A stretch of 35,799 nucleotides of DNA from Deltaproteobacteria bacterium (GCA_900299195.1 OMIX01000041.1:1-35799), one strand, 5' to 3'. Positions 7,348-16,420 are shown, counted from the first letter of the stretch. Made by a program: numbers and translations. The notes: generated by a model not told the origin, from the sequence alone.

Positions 7348-8619
7348 ATGAAATCGGTTCTATTTCTGTCGCTTTTACTCATCACTTCACAATTCGCTGT
7401 CGTAGAAAAGGCCTTGGCCTCTGAACCTGAACGTCATGAAAACAAAGCCGCTGATCTCGACAAGGAGATTTTAAAATATCAGTTCGATGCTCTTCTGTGT
7501 GCCGCATCTCCCATTGTGGCCAAAATCCCAGGAAGTTCTCATGTCCTTGAAGCTTCGAAATGCGCGCTTGTAGCTGGGTTGGGGGTGACCGAGATTGTTC
7601 GAAGTCTCACCGAATGTGCTCACATGAGGCACAGCCAAAATGACAGAGATTTTCTGGGGTGTTTGAAATCGGGTTCGTCCTATTTTGCCTCTAATAAAGA
7701 AGCCCTGGCTTGTCTTTTAGGAAACTCTCTTGAGAAGAGTGGCAAAAAAATGCTGCATCATTTGGGAATTGTAGGAGACATTGTGACCTGTAGTTTAACT
7801 GTCGCTCAAGGGGCTACGTTGCTGGTAGACACTACCAAAGCAGCTAATGCCGCTCGTCAGGAAGCTCGAAATTCGGCTGCTACTTTAGCGCAGACGATTG
7901 CATCTTTAAAAGGAGGTCGTCTTTACAACATGGGATTTTATCGAGGGTGTTTCAATGTAACGAACGTTTATCCTGGTGATGAAAACCGATGCGTTCATCT
8001 TTGTGAAAGTCAAAAACAGATGGGACGAGGAGCATTGGCGGGGGTTCTTAATGCTGAACAACAAGCCCACACGTTAAGAGCTTGCCAATCGGGATGTAAA
8101 GCGACCGAGGCAGTTCCCAACTCTTGGATCTACACCCTGTTTGTTTCTTCTGAACCTGGAGTAGAAAGAAAAGGTTGTGAAGCGGTGGTGAGTAAAGTGA
8201 AACATACTTTAGAGGGAGTCACTCAAACCAACTTCAGGGTTTTACCGTTGCCTGGGGTGAACGAGGGAAAATCGGAGCAACGCTTAGGTGCTTTTTTAGC
8301 GTGGAAACTCAGAATCACTGCGGCCTTAGACGCTATTGAACAACAGTGGAAAAATGTCAGAAAAACCCCAGGGGGTTTGGCCAAAACTGAAGACATCGTG
8401 GCTTTAGGAAATTCTGACACTGCGGAAGCAAAACTGATTAGCTCTGTCTTTGGAAATAAAGATTTGGGAGTTTACGCTTTTGCCTCTCATCAGACTGAGT
8501 TGCCCATTCTAGCAGCGTATCTTGACTCCACTCAAACTGGAGAAGTGGATGGTTGGATAAGCTTATCGGACATCTTGGCTTTTAAAGAAGAGATTAATCG
8601 CTACTATTACGGTGGATAG
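7348..8619 (+). CDS. Secreted 12-cysteine protein with a twin CX3C motif, function unknown
   Basis: A 423-residue exported protein. Residues 1-24 form a signal peptide with a likely cleavage site after KALA. The mature protein contains twelve cysteines, at 51, 72, 90, 105, 122, 148, 201, 215, 219, 246, 250 and 277, and none in the last 146 residues. Two CX3C pairs (CVHLC at 215-219 and CQSGC at 246-250) are 26 residues apart in a helical region and could staple a helical hairpin. The C-terminal part has LDSTQTGEVDGWISLSDIL, which looks like a calcium-binding loop but lacks the acidic residue at loop position 12. A G-rich ribosome-binding site (GGGGGA) precedes the ATG. The even cysteine number suggests disulfides, consistent with the VKOR-DsbA gene nearby. 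No family is recognised. Confidence 0.75.
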   Translation: MKSVLFLSLLLITSQFAVVEKALASEPERHENKAADLDKEILKYQFDALLCAASPIVAKIPGSSHVLEASKCALVAGLGVTEIVRSLTECAHMRHSQNDRDFLGCLKSGSSYFASNKEALACLLGNSLEKSGKKMLHHLGIVGDIVTCSLTVAQGATLLVDTTKAANAARQEARNSAATLAQTIASLKGGRLYNMGFYRGCFNVTNVYPGDENRCVHLCESQKQMGRGALAGVLNAEQQAHTLRACQSGCKATEAVPNSWIYTLFVSSEPGVERKGCEAVVSKVKHTLEGVTQTNFRVLPLPGVNEGKSEQRLGAFLAWKLRITAALDAIEQQWKNVRKTPGGLAKTEDIVALGNSDTAEAKLISSVFGNKDLGVYAFASHQTELPILAAYLDSTQTGEVDGWISLSDILAFKEEINRYYYGG

Positions 8620-8657
8620 TGATAGGCGAGAAATCCTTAAAAACTCGACTGTAAAGA

Positions 8658-9230
8658 TTAAATAGGATTTCCAGGTTGGTATTTGAAGTAGCCCAGTGTT
8701 TCCAATACATCCAGTTTAGGGGCCGAAGAGGCCTGCCCTGCTACTTTACTAGGATCAAGTGAGTCGGGGTTCTTAATAGTGGTCACCGGGGTCATGGGGG
8801 GAGGCTCATTATTTGAGTCTTTATCCCCTTCATCCTTCTTCTCATTCTGTTGAGGAGGCTGAGAGGGAGGAGAGCCGCCGCCGGGAGAGCCACCCCCAGA
8901 GTCTCCACCTCCAGATTTTCCACCTCCGCCAGAACCTTGATTCAATTGGTTGGCAGCCATTTGATTCTGTAATTCAGAAATTTGGTTTGCTAAGATTTGG
9001 TTTTCTAATTTCAGATTTTCTTCTTTTAACTTATCAATTTTGTCTTTGTCTCTGTCGGGATCCAATTTAGCCATTTCTTCATTGTTTTTCTTGATTTGAT
9101 CTCGGAGCGGCTGGTTTGTGGCAGCAGTCGCTGCTGCCGCCCCGGTAGCGAGGGGGGCCCTGGCCTCGGCTCCCGCACTTAGAGTGGTGCAGAAGCCTGA
9201 AAAAAACATTGCGATGATTAAAATTTTCAT
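8658..9230 (-). CDS. Secreted low-complexity protein: coiled coil, Gly-rich linker and acidic Pro-rich tail
   Basis: The frame is open to 9347, but the ATG at 9230 is chosen because a signal peptide starts there (MKILIIAMFFSGFCTTLSAG, likely cleavage after AEA at residues 21-23) and GGGGGAG lies just upstream. The 190-residue product has an alanine-rich segment, a charged coiled coil at about residues 42-97 with repeated Asn and Leu, a glycine/serine linker at about 99-119, then a Pro/Gln/acidic segment. A conserved-looking end carries LDVLETLGYFKYQPGNPI. Such layouts occur in periplasmic or surface scaffold proteins, but no function can be assigned. It is convergent with the 12-cysteine protein gene, whose stop is 38 bases away. 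Confidence 0.65.
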   Translation of the reverse strand: MKILIIAMFFSGFCTTLSAGAEARAPLATGAAAATAATNQPLRDQIKKNNEEMAKLDPDRDKDKIDKLKEENLKLENQILANQISELQNQMAANQLNQGSGGGGKSGGGDSGGGSPGGGSPPSQPPQQNEKKDEGDKDSNNEPPPMTPVTTIKNPDSLDPSKVAGQASSAPKLDVLETLGYFKYQPGNPI

Positions 9231-9451
9231 AACTCCCCCAAAGGATATTCCCTCAACAAAAAGAAATTGCATCTTAGATACCAAGTATTCGAGCAGGATT
9301 TGGCTTGAGTTGACGTTAAGGAACGAGGAGCGAATAGACGTATTCAAAGAGTAATAACTTTAACTAGCTAAATTTGCACAACCCTTTTACTTGTTAAAAT
9401 TTAAACAACATGTGTTGAAAGGTTTAACAGGTGTTTCCTTGTAGGGCGCAT

Positions 9452-9483
9452 AAAAAATGACCGCTACTTTTCAAGCTTAGCGG
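9452..9483 (-). terminator. Rho-independent terminator downstream of the VKOR-DsbA gene
   Basis: On the minus strand CCGCTA (9483-9478) pairs with TAGCGG (9466-9461) around an 11-base loop, followed after TCA by a run of six T (9457-9452). It lies 18 bases beyond the stop of the VKOR-DsbA gene. Confidence 0.65.
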
Positions 9484-9501
9484 GAGACTGACACCGATAA
9501 A

Positions 9502-10758
9502 TTATTTATGCAAACTTTCTTCAAGAGAAATTAACTTTTCTAGACTCTCGACGGTCACGGGAATGGTGATCAATTTTCCGTTGATGTAGATAGAAGGAGT
9601 GGCTTTCACTTTGAGTTGAGTTCCCTGTTCGATGTCTTCTGTGATTTTCTTGAGAGTTCGGCTATCTGATAAACATTCAGAAATAGCTTCTTTTGAGAAC
9701 ACCGGTTTTAATTTCTCGGAGATGTAATCGAACCCTTCTTTAATATCTTCGTCGGTCATATTTAAAAAGGCTTCATCATGAAAGTCCCAAAACTTACCTT
9801 TCATTTGAGCGCAGGCCGCCAAACGGGCTAGTTTACAAGCGTGAGCATGGAGTTGATACGGCAAATTGGGGTTGCAGGTGGAGTCTAGCGGAAAGTTTTT
9901 GAAAACAAAATGGACCCGTTTTTCAAAAAACTTTAAAGCGGTATGAAGCGTAAAAGCTGCTTTTCTACAAAAGGGACATTCGAAATCACTGAACTCGACA
10001 ATTTGAATAGGGCTATTGGGATTCCCCCAAGTTCCATCTCCGGAACTTACGGGTAACTTTTTCTGAGGGAGGTCTTTCCATTGAGCATAAAACTGTTGAA
10101 TCGAGTTTTCCACAAAAGTATTTGCCGAGCTTTTGCTTCGGACGAAATAGGGAAGTAGAGAAACCACACCGATAAAACTGATGACACTGATTCCTGCGTA
10201 AACCCATCGCATTCTAGGGATGGTTTGAAAGGTTTTGAAGTCTGGCTTTCTGAATACCCTTTTTAGTTTGTCTCTGAACTGTTTTTCCGAAATTCCAAGA
10301 TTTTTAATGTTCAGGGCCAAATGGCCACCCGTGCAAAGATAAGTTAAAAAACAAAGGATACAAAAGGTTTTAAGAATCAGGAGTTGAACTCCCAAAAAAA
10401 GAATCAAATTGTAAAGGGTGGCAGCGCTCGTCAACCAAGCCAAACACTGCTGAAGGGGTATGTAACACTTGTCTTTTTGAGTTACGAAAACCGCAGCTGC
10501 AAACAGTAGAAAAAAATACACAGCGCCCAGAGCCGCAATTGGAATTCCCAAAAACTCTGCATATCGGCTGACATTAACGGAATCGCAATCCATGAATTTA
10601 CCGAAAGAACAAAAGCTTGCTGATTCTTGGATTCCGCTTTCGAGTCGGGTATGATGAACAAATAGGTAAAGGCTAGTAGCCAAACCCATAAGAGAGAACA
10701 CTACTTGCCAAGCTGTGATATTTTTGAAAATTTTATGAATATTGAGTTGAACTTTCAC
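9502..10758 (-). CDS. VKOR-DsbA fusion: disulfide-forming membrane enzyme with a thioredoxin-like domain
   Basis: A 418-residue fusion that can both oxidise proteins and pass electrons to quinone. The first ~150 residues form a vitamin K epoxide reductase (VKOR) helical domain: the loop cysteine pair in SFCSFGKFMDCDS (about residues 50 and 58), the motif YAEFLGIPIAALG, and the quinone-side CILC (about 133-136). A further membrane segment at about 186-206 leads to a periplasmic DsbA-like domain with VEFSDFECPFC (active CPFC near 261-264) and the cis-proline loop KVKATPSIYINGK. The start is a GTG without a clear ribosome-binding site. Only 39 bases separate it from the divergent LOG gene. Exported Cys-rich proteins in this window are plausible substrates. 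Confidence 0.9.
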   Translation of the reverse strand: MKVQLNIHKIFKNITAWQVVFSLMGLATSLYLFVHHTRLESGIQESASFCSFGKFMDCDSVNVSRYAEFLGIPIAALGAVYFFLLFAAAVFVTQKDKCYIPLQQCLAWLTSAATLYNLILFLGVQLLILKTFCILCFLTYLCTGGHLALNIKNLGISEKQFRDKLKRVFRKPDFKTFQTIPRMRWVYAGISVISFIGVVSLLPYFVRSKSSANTFVENSIQQFYAQWKDLPQKKLPVSSGDGTWGNPNSPIQIVEFSDFECPFCRKAAFTLHTALKFFEKRVHFVFKNFPLDSTCNPNLPYQLHAHACKLARLAACAQMKGKFWDFHDEAFLNMTDEDIKEGFDYISEKLKPVFSKEAISECLSDSRTLKKITEDIEQGTQLKVKATPSIYINGKLITIPVTVESLEKLISLEESLHK

Positions 10759-10797
10759 AGTGTTTAGATTTTCTCTTAAACTGAGCGAGCAGGCAAA

Positions 10798-11856
10798 TTG
10801 AAATCAAAAATAAATAATAAAAGTAAGGTAGATGACCTGGGAGCCGATTGGGAGCATCTCGAAAAAGCTCTTCATGCTATGGTGGGAGAACAAACTCCGC
10901 TTCGGCGTAAAATTATTTCCGAGATTTTTCGAGCTACCATAAAACTTGCTAAGGAAAATCCTGGTAGCCTTAACTTAAAAATTTCTGCTACTGCCTTAAA
11001 AGAGCTTCGATATTCTTTCAAGATGTTTCGCCCTCATCGGCAAATCCCCAAAATCACCATGTTTGGATCAGCGCGAATCGCACCCAATGATCCCCTTTAT
11101 CAACTCGCTAAAGAGTTCGCTCAAAAAGCGGTTAAACGAAAGTATATGGTGATTACCGGTGGAGGTCCCGGAATCATGGCCGCCGGAAATGAGGGGGCGA
11201 CTGCCAAGGGAGGTTTTGGCCTTAATATCAAGCTTCCTTTTGAACAGAGTGCCAATTCCTTCATTGATCCCGAGAAGGGACTGATTCACTACAAGTATTT
11301 TTTCACTAGGAAACTTTTTTTAGTGAAAGAGGCTTGGGCTTTTGCCTTTTTTCCAGGAGGATTTGGAACCTTTGATGAGGCTTTCGAGGCTTTAACTTTG
11401 TTGCAAACCGGAAAAACTAACTTAGTGCCCGTCGTCTTTATTGAAACCAAAGGGTATGGTTACTGGTCGGAAGTGGTCGAGTTCTTAAACAAAGTCATGC
11501 TTAAAAAAGGTTTGATCTCTTCTACAGATAGTCATTTGTATAAAGTATGTCACACGGCAGAAGAGGCTTTGAACCATTTTGAGATGTTTTATAAAAACTA
11601 TCACTCAACGCGATACGTTGGGGATTGGGTTTCTATTAGAATTAAAAAACCGATTTCAGAAAAAGCTATCGATAAAGCTAATCAACACTTTAAAGAGTTG
11701 TTTTCGGCTGGAAGTTTACATTCCTCTAAGCCCTTGCCGGAAGAAGAGAATGAGCCTGAGATTAAAGAACTTCCCAGGTTAGTGTTTAAATGGGCTAAAA
11801 AAGATTTCGGCACTCTGCGCCACCTTATCGACTTTATTAATGAACATACGGTATAA
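10798..11856 (+). CDS. LOG-family protein (nucleoside 5'-monophosphate phosphoribohydrolase-like), long form
   Basis: A 352-residue cytoplasmic protein with the LOG (LONELY GUY, TIGR00730) core at about residues 83-270. The signature motifs are ITGGGPGIMAAGNEGA near residues 119-134 and PGGFGTFDEAFE at 186-197, with the catalytic-site Arg171 in FTRKLFL. LOG enzymes split cytokinin-type or other nucleoside monophosphates into base and ribose 5-phosphate. This is longer than plant-type LOG proteins (about 200 residues), with an ~80-residue helical N-terminal extension and a C-terminal extension of similar size, so it belongs to the long form, whose substrates are less clear. The start is a TTG preceded by GAGCAGG. 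It lies 69 bases upstream of the GT4 gene that leads into ftsQ. Confidence 0.85.
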   Translation: MKSKINNKSKVDDLGADWEHLEKALHAMVGEQTPLRRKIISEIFRATIKLAKENPGSLNLKISATALKELRYSFKMFRPHRQIPKITMFGSARIAPNDPLYQLAKEFAQKAVKRKYMVITGGGPGIMAAGNEGATAKGGFGLNIKLPFEQSANSFIDPEKGLIHYKYFFTRKLFLVKEAWAFAFFPGGFGTFDEAFEALTLLQTGKTNLVPVVFIETKGYGYWSEVVEFLNKVMLKKGLISSTDSHLYKVCHTAEEALNHFEMFYKNYHSTRYVGDWVSIRIKKPISEKAIDKANQHFKELFSAGSLHSSKPLPEEENEPEIKELPRLVFKWAKKDFGTLRHLIDFINEHTV

Positions 11857-11925
11857 TGAGCTAACAAAGCCTTAAAGCTGTCGTCTTTTTCCTTTCATTA
11901 GGCATCCTAAAAAATTTTAACGTGC

Positions 11926-12942
11926 ATGACCAAAAACCGACTCAAATGTTTTCTATTTAATGATTTAGAGCCTTGGGAGCGAAGATCTGTCGAGGCCCTC
12001 CTTGAAGAGATTTCAACTCGGATTTCGGTAGAGACCATTTGGGTTACTGAGTCACAGAGGCGCTTTTTCCATTTTACGGGTGAAGGCCAATATTGGATCG
12101 TTGCTAAAAATTGGCAGCGCGCTTTACATTTTCTTAGTTCAAAAAGGTTCAAGTCCGGAAAACTCTATGTTTCGGTTTTGGATGTGAATCAACACAAAAG
12201 TTCCTTATATGGTCTTTCATTCCAATCGATCTTATCTCGATCATCGAAATCTCTGACTTTTTTAGTTCATAGTCCTATGGAATATCGATTTTTACGAGAT
12301 ATCAAAAAGGTACCTCAAGAACAGGTTCAACTTTTGCCTTTGCCGTTTTATCGTTCCTCGAGAAGCTATCAAAGAAAAAACTCGGATGAATTTCGATTAG
12401 GAACTTTATGTCAATTTGATACCGAAAGTAATATTCCTTTTGCGATTGCAGTTTCTCATTTCATCAAACAGTGTGCGCCTCAGGTTCGCATGGATATCAT
12501 GGGCAGAGGACCGCTTTATAACCATTTTGCCAAAATGGTAAATGAACTTGAGATCGGAGAAATGACTAATGTTGTCGAGACAGTTTCTGACTTTGATATT
12601 TCTCAATGGGATCTGTTTTTGTATTTTCCGTTGCGAAACGCGCATTTTATTCCGGTGATGTTAGCTGCGGCCTCTAAGGTTCCAGTGTTGAGTGTTGATA
12701 TTCCCGGAATAGAAAAATTCATCACTTCGGGAAAAAATGGGGTTGTGTTATCCAGTTACGAAATTAAATCGATGGGAGAAAAAATCATCGAGTTAATGAA
12801 CAACCCATTCCAACGAAAAACCATGGCTGAAAACTTGTGGAATGATTTGCGAGAAAAGTATTCATTAGAAACTATTTCTGAACAATATTATCGATTGTTT
12901 TTTAAAACTAGCAGTATTTCCGATTGGAAAGAAGCTGCCTAG
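11926..12942 (+). CDS. GT4-like (GT-B fold) glycosyltransferase upstream of ftsQ
   Basis: A 338-residue protein with the C-terminal half of a group 1 glycosyltransferase: DIMGRGPLYNHFAKMVNELE, then VSDFDISQWDLFLYFP, and MLAAASKVPVLSVDIPGIEKF followed by SGKNGVVL, matching the donor-binding helix-loop arrangement near residues 230-285. The usual EGFGLPxxE acidic signature is degenerate (FPLRNAHFIPVML), so activity is uncertain. The N-terminal half is divergent. The stop codon lies 9 bases before the ftsQ GTG, and the stop overlaps the ftsQ ribosome-binding site, so the two are almost certainly co-transcribed. In many bacteria murC, murB or ddl occupy this place; a role in envelope glycan synthesis is possible. 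No clear ribosome-binding site precedes the ATG. Confidence 0.7.
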   Translation: MTKNRLKCFLFNDLEPWERRSVEALLEEISTRISVETIWVTESQRRFFHFTGEGQYWIVAKNWQRALHFLSSKRFKSGKLYVSVLDVNQHKSSLYGLSFQSILSRSSKSLTFLVHSPMEYRFLRDIKKVPQEQVQLLPLPFYRSSRSYQRKNSDEFRLGTLCQFDTESNIPFAIAVSHFIKQCAPQVRMDIMGRGPLYNHFAKMVNELEIGEMTNVVETVSDFDISQWDLFLYFPLRNAHFIPVMLAAASKVPVLSVDIPGIEKFITSGKNGVVLSSYEIKSMGEKIIELMNNPFQRKTMAENLWNDLREKYSLETISEQYYRLFFKTSSISDWKEAA

Positions 12943-12951
12943 GAGGGAATT

Positions 12952-13722
12952 GTGTCCCAAGAAGTTGAACATCGAGCTGGGGTAGAGTTGCTACCTCATT
13001 GGAAAAATTTTTTAGCACTTCTCCTGTTTTTATCGGGAGTGATTTTCGTTGTGTTCCTCAACGAAAAAGGATTTTTGGGAGAACGCTTGTATCAGCTTTC
13101 TCCTTTTCGAATTCAAGAAGTTAAAATCGTCTCCGAATGGCCCCTATCCGTTTCTGAAATCAAGGCATGGTTGCCTCCTCTTGAGGGCAGAAGTCTTGTC
13201 GATATTTCCGCTAAAGATTTGGTGTTTAATTTAGAACAGCGCCCTTGGATTGAGCATGTAACGGTAAAAAAACAATTTCCCGATCATTTATGGATTGAGA
13301 TTAAAACGGACCGACCCCGAGCCCTCTCTGTGGTGAAGGGCACGGCCTATTTTATCGATTCTCGAGGAAATATTATTGATAAGGCTCGTCCAAGAATTAT
13401 TAAATCGCTGGATCTTCCCTTTCTATCGATTACTGAAGATGCCTCTTTGTGGGATGTTTCAGCCGTTCTAGCGGTGACCGAGCAGTTTAAGACTCTCTTT
13501 CAGTCTAAATACAGCATTTCCCAGTTAATCTTAGGAAATTATCCGTATTTAAAAATTTTTCTTGATAATCCAAAACTCGAAGTGCTATTGAACATCGAAA
13601 ATTGGGAGTCTCAGTCAAAAATTTTAAAAAGTTTGTTGTTAGACCCACCCAGTCAAATCCCACAAGTTCAGAGAATTAATCTGATATTTCCAAAAAAAGC
13701 AGTTGTCAGCCTTCACAATTAG
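12952..13722 (+). CDS. ftsQ: Cell division protein FtsQ/DivIB
   Basis: A 256-residue bitopic protein with a short cytoplasmic N-terminus, one membrane helix at about residues 18-36, and a periplasmic POTRA domain from about residue 49 (LSPFRIQEVKIVSEWPLS) to about 118 (LWIEIKTDRPRALSV), followed by the beta domain (YFIDSRGNIIDK). This is the standard FtsQ architecture; the protein bridges FtsB/FtsL and the septal synthase complex. The start is GTG, chosen because AGGAGG at 12941-12946 lies five bases upstream. Position directly before ftsA and ftsZ confirms the assignment. Sequence similarity in this family is low, so identification rests on the POTRA pattern plus context. Confidence 0.9.
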   Translation: MSQEVEHRAGVELLPHWKNFLALLLFLSGVIFVVFLNEKGFLGERLYQLSPFRIQEVKIVSEWPLSVSEIKAWLPPLEGRSLVDISAKDLVFNLEQRPWIEHVTVKKQFPDHLWIEIKTDRPRALSVVKGTAYFIDSRGNIIDKARPRIIKSLDLPFLSITEDASLWDVSAVLAVTEQFKTLFQSKYSISQLILGNYPYLKIFLDNPKLEVLLNIENWESQSKILKSLLLDPPSQIPQVQRINLIFPKKAVVSLHN

Positions 13723-13741
13723 AACTACAGTTACCTCAAGG

Positions 13742-13774
13742 GCACTTTTAACCCAGTGCTTATACACTGAGTGC
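13742..13774 (+). promoter_or_regulatory. Clustered inverted GCACT/AGTGC boxes upstream of ftsA
   Basis: Within 33 bases are GCACT (13742-13746), AGTGC (13755-13759), CACTG (13765-13769) and AGTGC (13770-13774), giving two overlapping dyads, with TATACA between them. They lie in the 143-base ftsQ-ftsA gap, so they may be a regulator site or a separate ftsA promoter. No factor can be named. Confidence 0.3.
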
Positions 13775-13865
13775 TGTGAAAACTTCACTCTGTGTTAAGC
13801 GGAGAAAACAGTGACCTCACGTCTTTAATCGTTTCAACAGAAGTATTTAAAAAAAAGGGATGTTT

Positions 13866-15113
13866 ATGTCTGGCTCTAAAAAACCGGCAAAGCAATCCGA
13901 TCTTCTTGTGGGTATTGACTTCGGGACGACGAAGATCTGCGTTGTCATTGGAAAAATGACTTCCGAAGGTATCGAGATTATCGGTATCGGCAAGCAAGCT
14001 TCTCTAGGAATTAGAAAAGGTATTGTGGTCAACATACCTTCCACAGTCGAGGCGCTTAAAAAAGCGATTGAAGTCGCAGAACTCATGGCCGGAGTTGAAA
14101 TTACGAACGCCAAATGTGGTATTGCGGGAGCCCATATCAAAGGCTTCAACAGTGCTGGAGTTGTGGCCATTAAGAATAAAGAAGTGGGGACTCAAGACGT
14201 TGAAAGGGCGATTGACGCTGCCAAAGCGATTGCCATTCCCACCGATCGAGAAGTTCTTCACGTCATTCCTCAAGAATTTACCATTAACGATCATGATGGA
14301 GTTAAAGATCCGATTGGAATGAGTGGAGTTAGGCTTGAGTCTAAAGTTCATATCGTTACCGGAGACGTAGCTTCGGCACAAAATATTATTAAATGTGTTA
14401 ATCAAGCTGGCATTAATGTTTCTGACATTGTTTTAGAATCCTTAGCTTCATCTGAAGCTGTTTTAACTTCGGATGAAAAAGAGCTAGGGGTTGCCTTGGT
14501 AGATATCGGTGGTGGAACCACTGATGTCGCTATTTTTGTTCGGGGCAGTGTGGTGTACACGGGTGTGGTGCCCATGGGTGGAAATCACATTACCAATGAT
14601 ATTGCAGTCGGCCTAAGAACCTCGATCCAAGATGCAGAGAAAATTAAAGTTGCTTCCGGTTGTGCGATGACCTCGATGTTACCTAACGAAGAGATGATTG
14701 AAGTGCCTATGGTCGGGGGAAGAAAATCTAAAGAGATATCCCGTTCAGTACTGACAAAAATTATCGAGCCTCGTGTTGAAGAAATTTTATCGATGGTCAA
14801 TCAAGAGATTGCCAATAGCGGATTTAAGCATTTGATGTCAACCGGAGTGGTGATTACTGGAGGAGCTTCGCTGTTGGAAGGCCTTCCCGAGTTGGCTGAG
14901 TTTATTCTTGAAATGCCTGTAAGAAGAGGGACCCCTCAAGGGATTGGCGGGTTACTCGATGTGGTCAATTCTCCGATGTATTCGACAGCGGTTGGATTGT
15001 TGATGTACGGCAAACCTTCAGTTTCGGAGGTGGCATTCAAGATTAGAGATGATGAAAATATTTACGGAAAAGTTCTGACCAGAATGAAAAACTGGTTAGG
15101 CGATGTATTTTAG
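13866..15113 (+). CDS. ftsA: Cell division protein FtsA
   Basis: An actin-fold ATPase of 415 residues that anchors FtsZ filaments to the inner membrane. Visible motifs are the phosphate 1 loop [15 protein letters not shown] near the start, the 1C domain beginning about residue 85, the phosphate 2 loop [15 protein letters not shown] near 208-222, the adenosine motif [16 protein letters not shown] near 332-347, and a C-terminal amphipathic helix ([10 protein letters not shown]) that binds membrane. I chose the ATG at 13866 over one at 13860 because AAGGGA (13855-13860) is then spaced five bases away. It is followed by ftsZ after 32 bases. Length and order are typical. Confidence 0.96.
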   Translation: MSGSKKPAKQSDLLVGIDFGTTKICVVIGKMTSEGIEIIGIGKQASLGIRKGIVVNIPSTVEALKKAIEVAELMAGVEITNAKCGIAGAHIKGFNSAGVVAIKNKEVGTQDVERAIDAAKAIAIPTDREVLHVIPQEFTINDHDGVKDPIGMSGVRLESKVHIVTGDVASAQNIIKCVNQAGINVSDIVLESLASSEAVLTSDEKELGVALVDIGGGTTDVAIFVRGSVVYTGVVPMGGNHITNDIAVGLRTSIQDAEKIKVASGCAMTSMLPNEEMIEVPMVGGRKSKEISRSVLTKIIEPRVEEILSMVNQEIANSGFKHLMSTGVVITGGASLLEGLPELAEFILEMPVRRGTPQGIGGLLDVVNSPMYSTAVGLLMYGKPSVSEVAFKIRDDENIYGKVLTRMKNWLGDVF

Positions 15114-15145
15114 AAAGGCAACAGACCCCAATTAGGAGGAACCAT

Positions 15146-16357
15146 ATGTTTGAAATCGTCGAAAAACAAACTGCTCAAGGCGCAAAAATTAAAGTAGTGG
15201 GTGTGGGAGGTGGAGGAACCAATGCGATTGCAACCATGATTACATTGGGCCTCAACGGGGTAGATTTTGTTGCCGCCAATACCGACAATCAAGCTTTAGA
15301 TCACAACCCAGCGCCTCATCACATTCAACTCGGAACCGAGTTAACTAAAGGACTGGGTGCTGGAGCCAATCCTGAGGTCGGTAAAAAAGCTGCTCTAGAA
15401 GACAGCGCTAAAATTGCTGAGATGCTCCATGGTTCGGACATGGTATTTATCACTGCCGGAATGGGTGGCGGAACAGGAACGGGAGCTGCTCCGGTCATTG
15501 CTAACATTGCCAAAGAGGCTGGAGCATTGACGGTCGGGGTAGTGACCAAACCGTTTAATTTTGAAGGAAAAAAACGAAGGAAGAATGCAGATAAAGGGAT
15601 CGCAGAACTTAAAGAGGCTGTGGACACTTTGATTTGTATTCCTAATCAACGACTTCTTTATGTCGCCAATGAAACCACCACCATGTTGGATTGTTTCAAA
15701 AAGGCAGATGAAGTGCTTTACCAAGCCGTGAAGGGGATTTCTGATCTGATTAACATTCGCGGACTGATCAATTTAGATTTTGCTGACGTTAGAACAGTGA
15801 TGTCCAACAAGGGACTAGCTTTGATGGGAACTGGAATAGCATCAGGGGAGAACCGAGCTATTGAGGCAGCTCGAAAAGCCATCTCCTCTCCTCTTCTCGA
15901 GGATGTTGCCATTAATGGTGCCACTGGAATTATCATTAACATCACTGGCGGTCCTGATTTGACCTTGTTTGAAGTCAATGAAGCCTCTTCTTTGATTACA
16001 GAAGAAGCTCACGAAGACGCTGAAATTATCTTTGGTTCAGTGATCGATGAAAATTTAAAAGATGAAGTGAGAGTGACTGTGATAGCCACTGGCTTCAATC
16101 CCGATGTAAAAACTGGAGTTGAACAGGTGGTAGTGACTTCAGAAACTCAAGTAGAAGTTCAAGCCCAAGTACAAATGGCTGCTCCAGAGATTCAAAATCC
16201 GGTTGTTACTACAGTAGCGAGCCCAGTGATTCAGAAGCGTGAACCTTTGTCGGAAGATCTAAAATCGGCACGACAATTGGCTAGAGAAATTGGAAAACGC
16301 TTTTTTGAAACTGAGGAATACGACATTCCTACTTTTTTAAGACGCCAGAACGATTAA
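15146..16357 (+). CDS. ftsZ: Cell division protein FtsZ
   Basis: The tubulin-like GTPase that forms the division ring, 403 residues. It shows the nucleotide-binding start [20 protein letters not shown], the tubulin signature [13 protein letters not shown] at about residues 108-120, FNFEGKKR, and the T7 synergy loop [12 protein letters not shown]. The core ends near residue 320; a short variable Val/Gln-rich linker leads to the conserved C-terminal peptide [14 protein letters not shown], which binds FtsA. AGGAGG lies just upstream of the ATG. A strong terminator follows the stop. The N-terminal glycine motif reads GGGGTNAI instead of the common GGGGGNAV, a minor variation. Confidence 0.98.
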   Translation: MFEIVEKQTAQGAKIKVVGVGGGGTNAIATMITLGLNGVDFVAANTDNQALDHNPAPHHIQLGTELTKGLGAGANPEVGKKAALEDSAKIAEMLHGSDMVFITAGMGGGTGTGAAPVIANIAKEAGALTVGVVTKPFNFEGKKRRKNADKGIAELKEAVDTLICIPNQRLLYVANETTTMLDCFKKADEVLYQAVKGISDLINIRGLINLDFADVRTVMSNKGLALMGTGIASGENRAIEAARKAISSPLLEDVAINGATGIIINITGGPDLTLFEVNEASSLITEEAHEDAEIIFGSVIDENLKDEVRVTVIATGFNPDVKTGVEQVVVTSETQVEVQAQVQMAAPEIQNPVVTTVASPVIQKREPLSEDLKSARQLAREIGKRFFETEEYDIPTFLRRQND

Positions 16358-16367
16358 TAGATTTTTC

Positions 16368-16404
16368 CCCACAGGAGAGTCGAGAGGACTCTCTTGTGGG
16401 TTTT
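16368..16404 (+). terminator. Rho-independent terminator after ftsZ
   Basis: A 14-bp stem (16368-16381 with 16387-16400, one G-T pair) closes a five-base loop and is followed by TTTT at 16401-16404. It lies 10 bases beyond the ftsZ stop. The small exported protein gene follows only 16 bases later. Confidence 0.85.
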
Positions 16405-16420
16405 ACGAGGAAAAAATAAA

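Noticed and set aside
8521-8568. EF-hand in the 12-cysteine protein (LDSTQTGEVDGWI)
   Set aside because: Loop positions 1, 3, 5, 6 and 9 fit, but position 12 is Ile instead of Glu/Asp and there is no partner hand.
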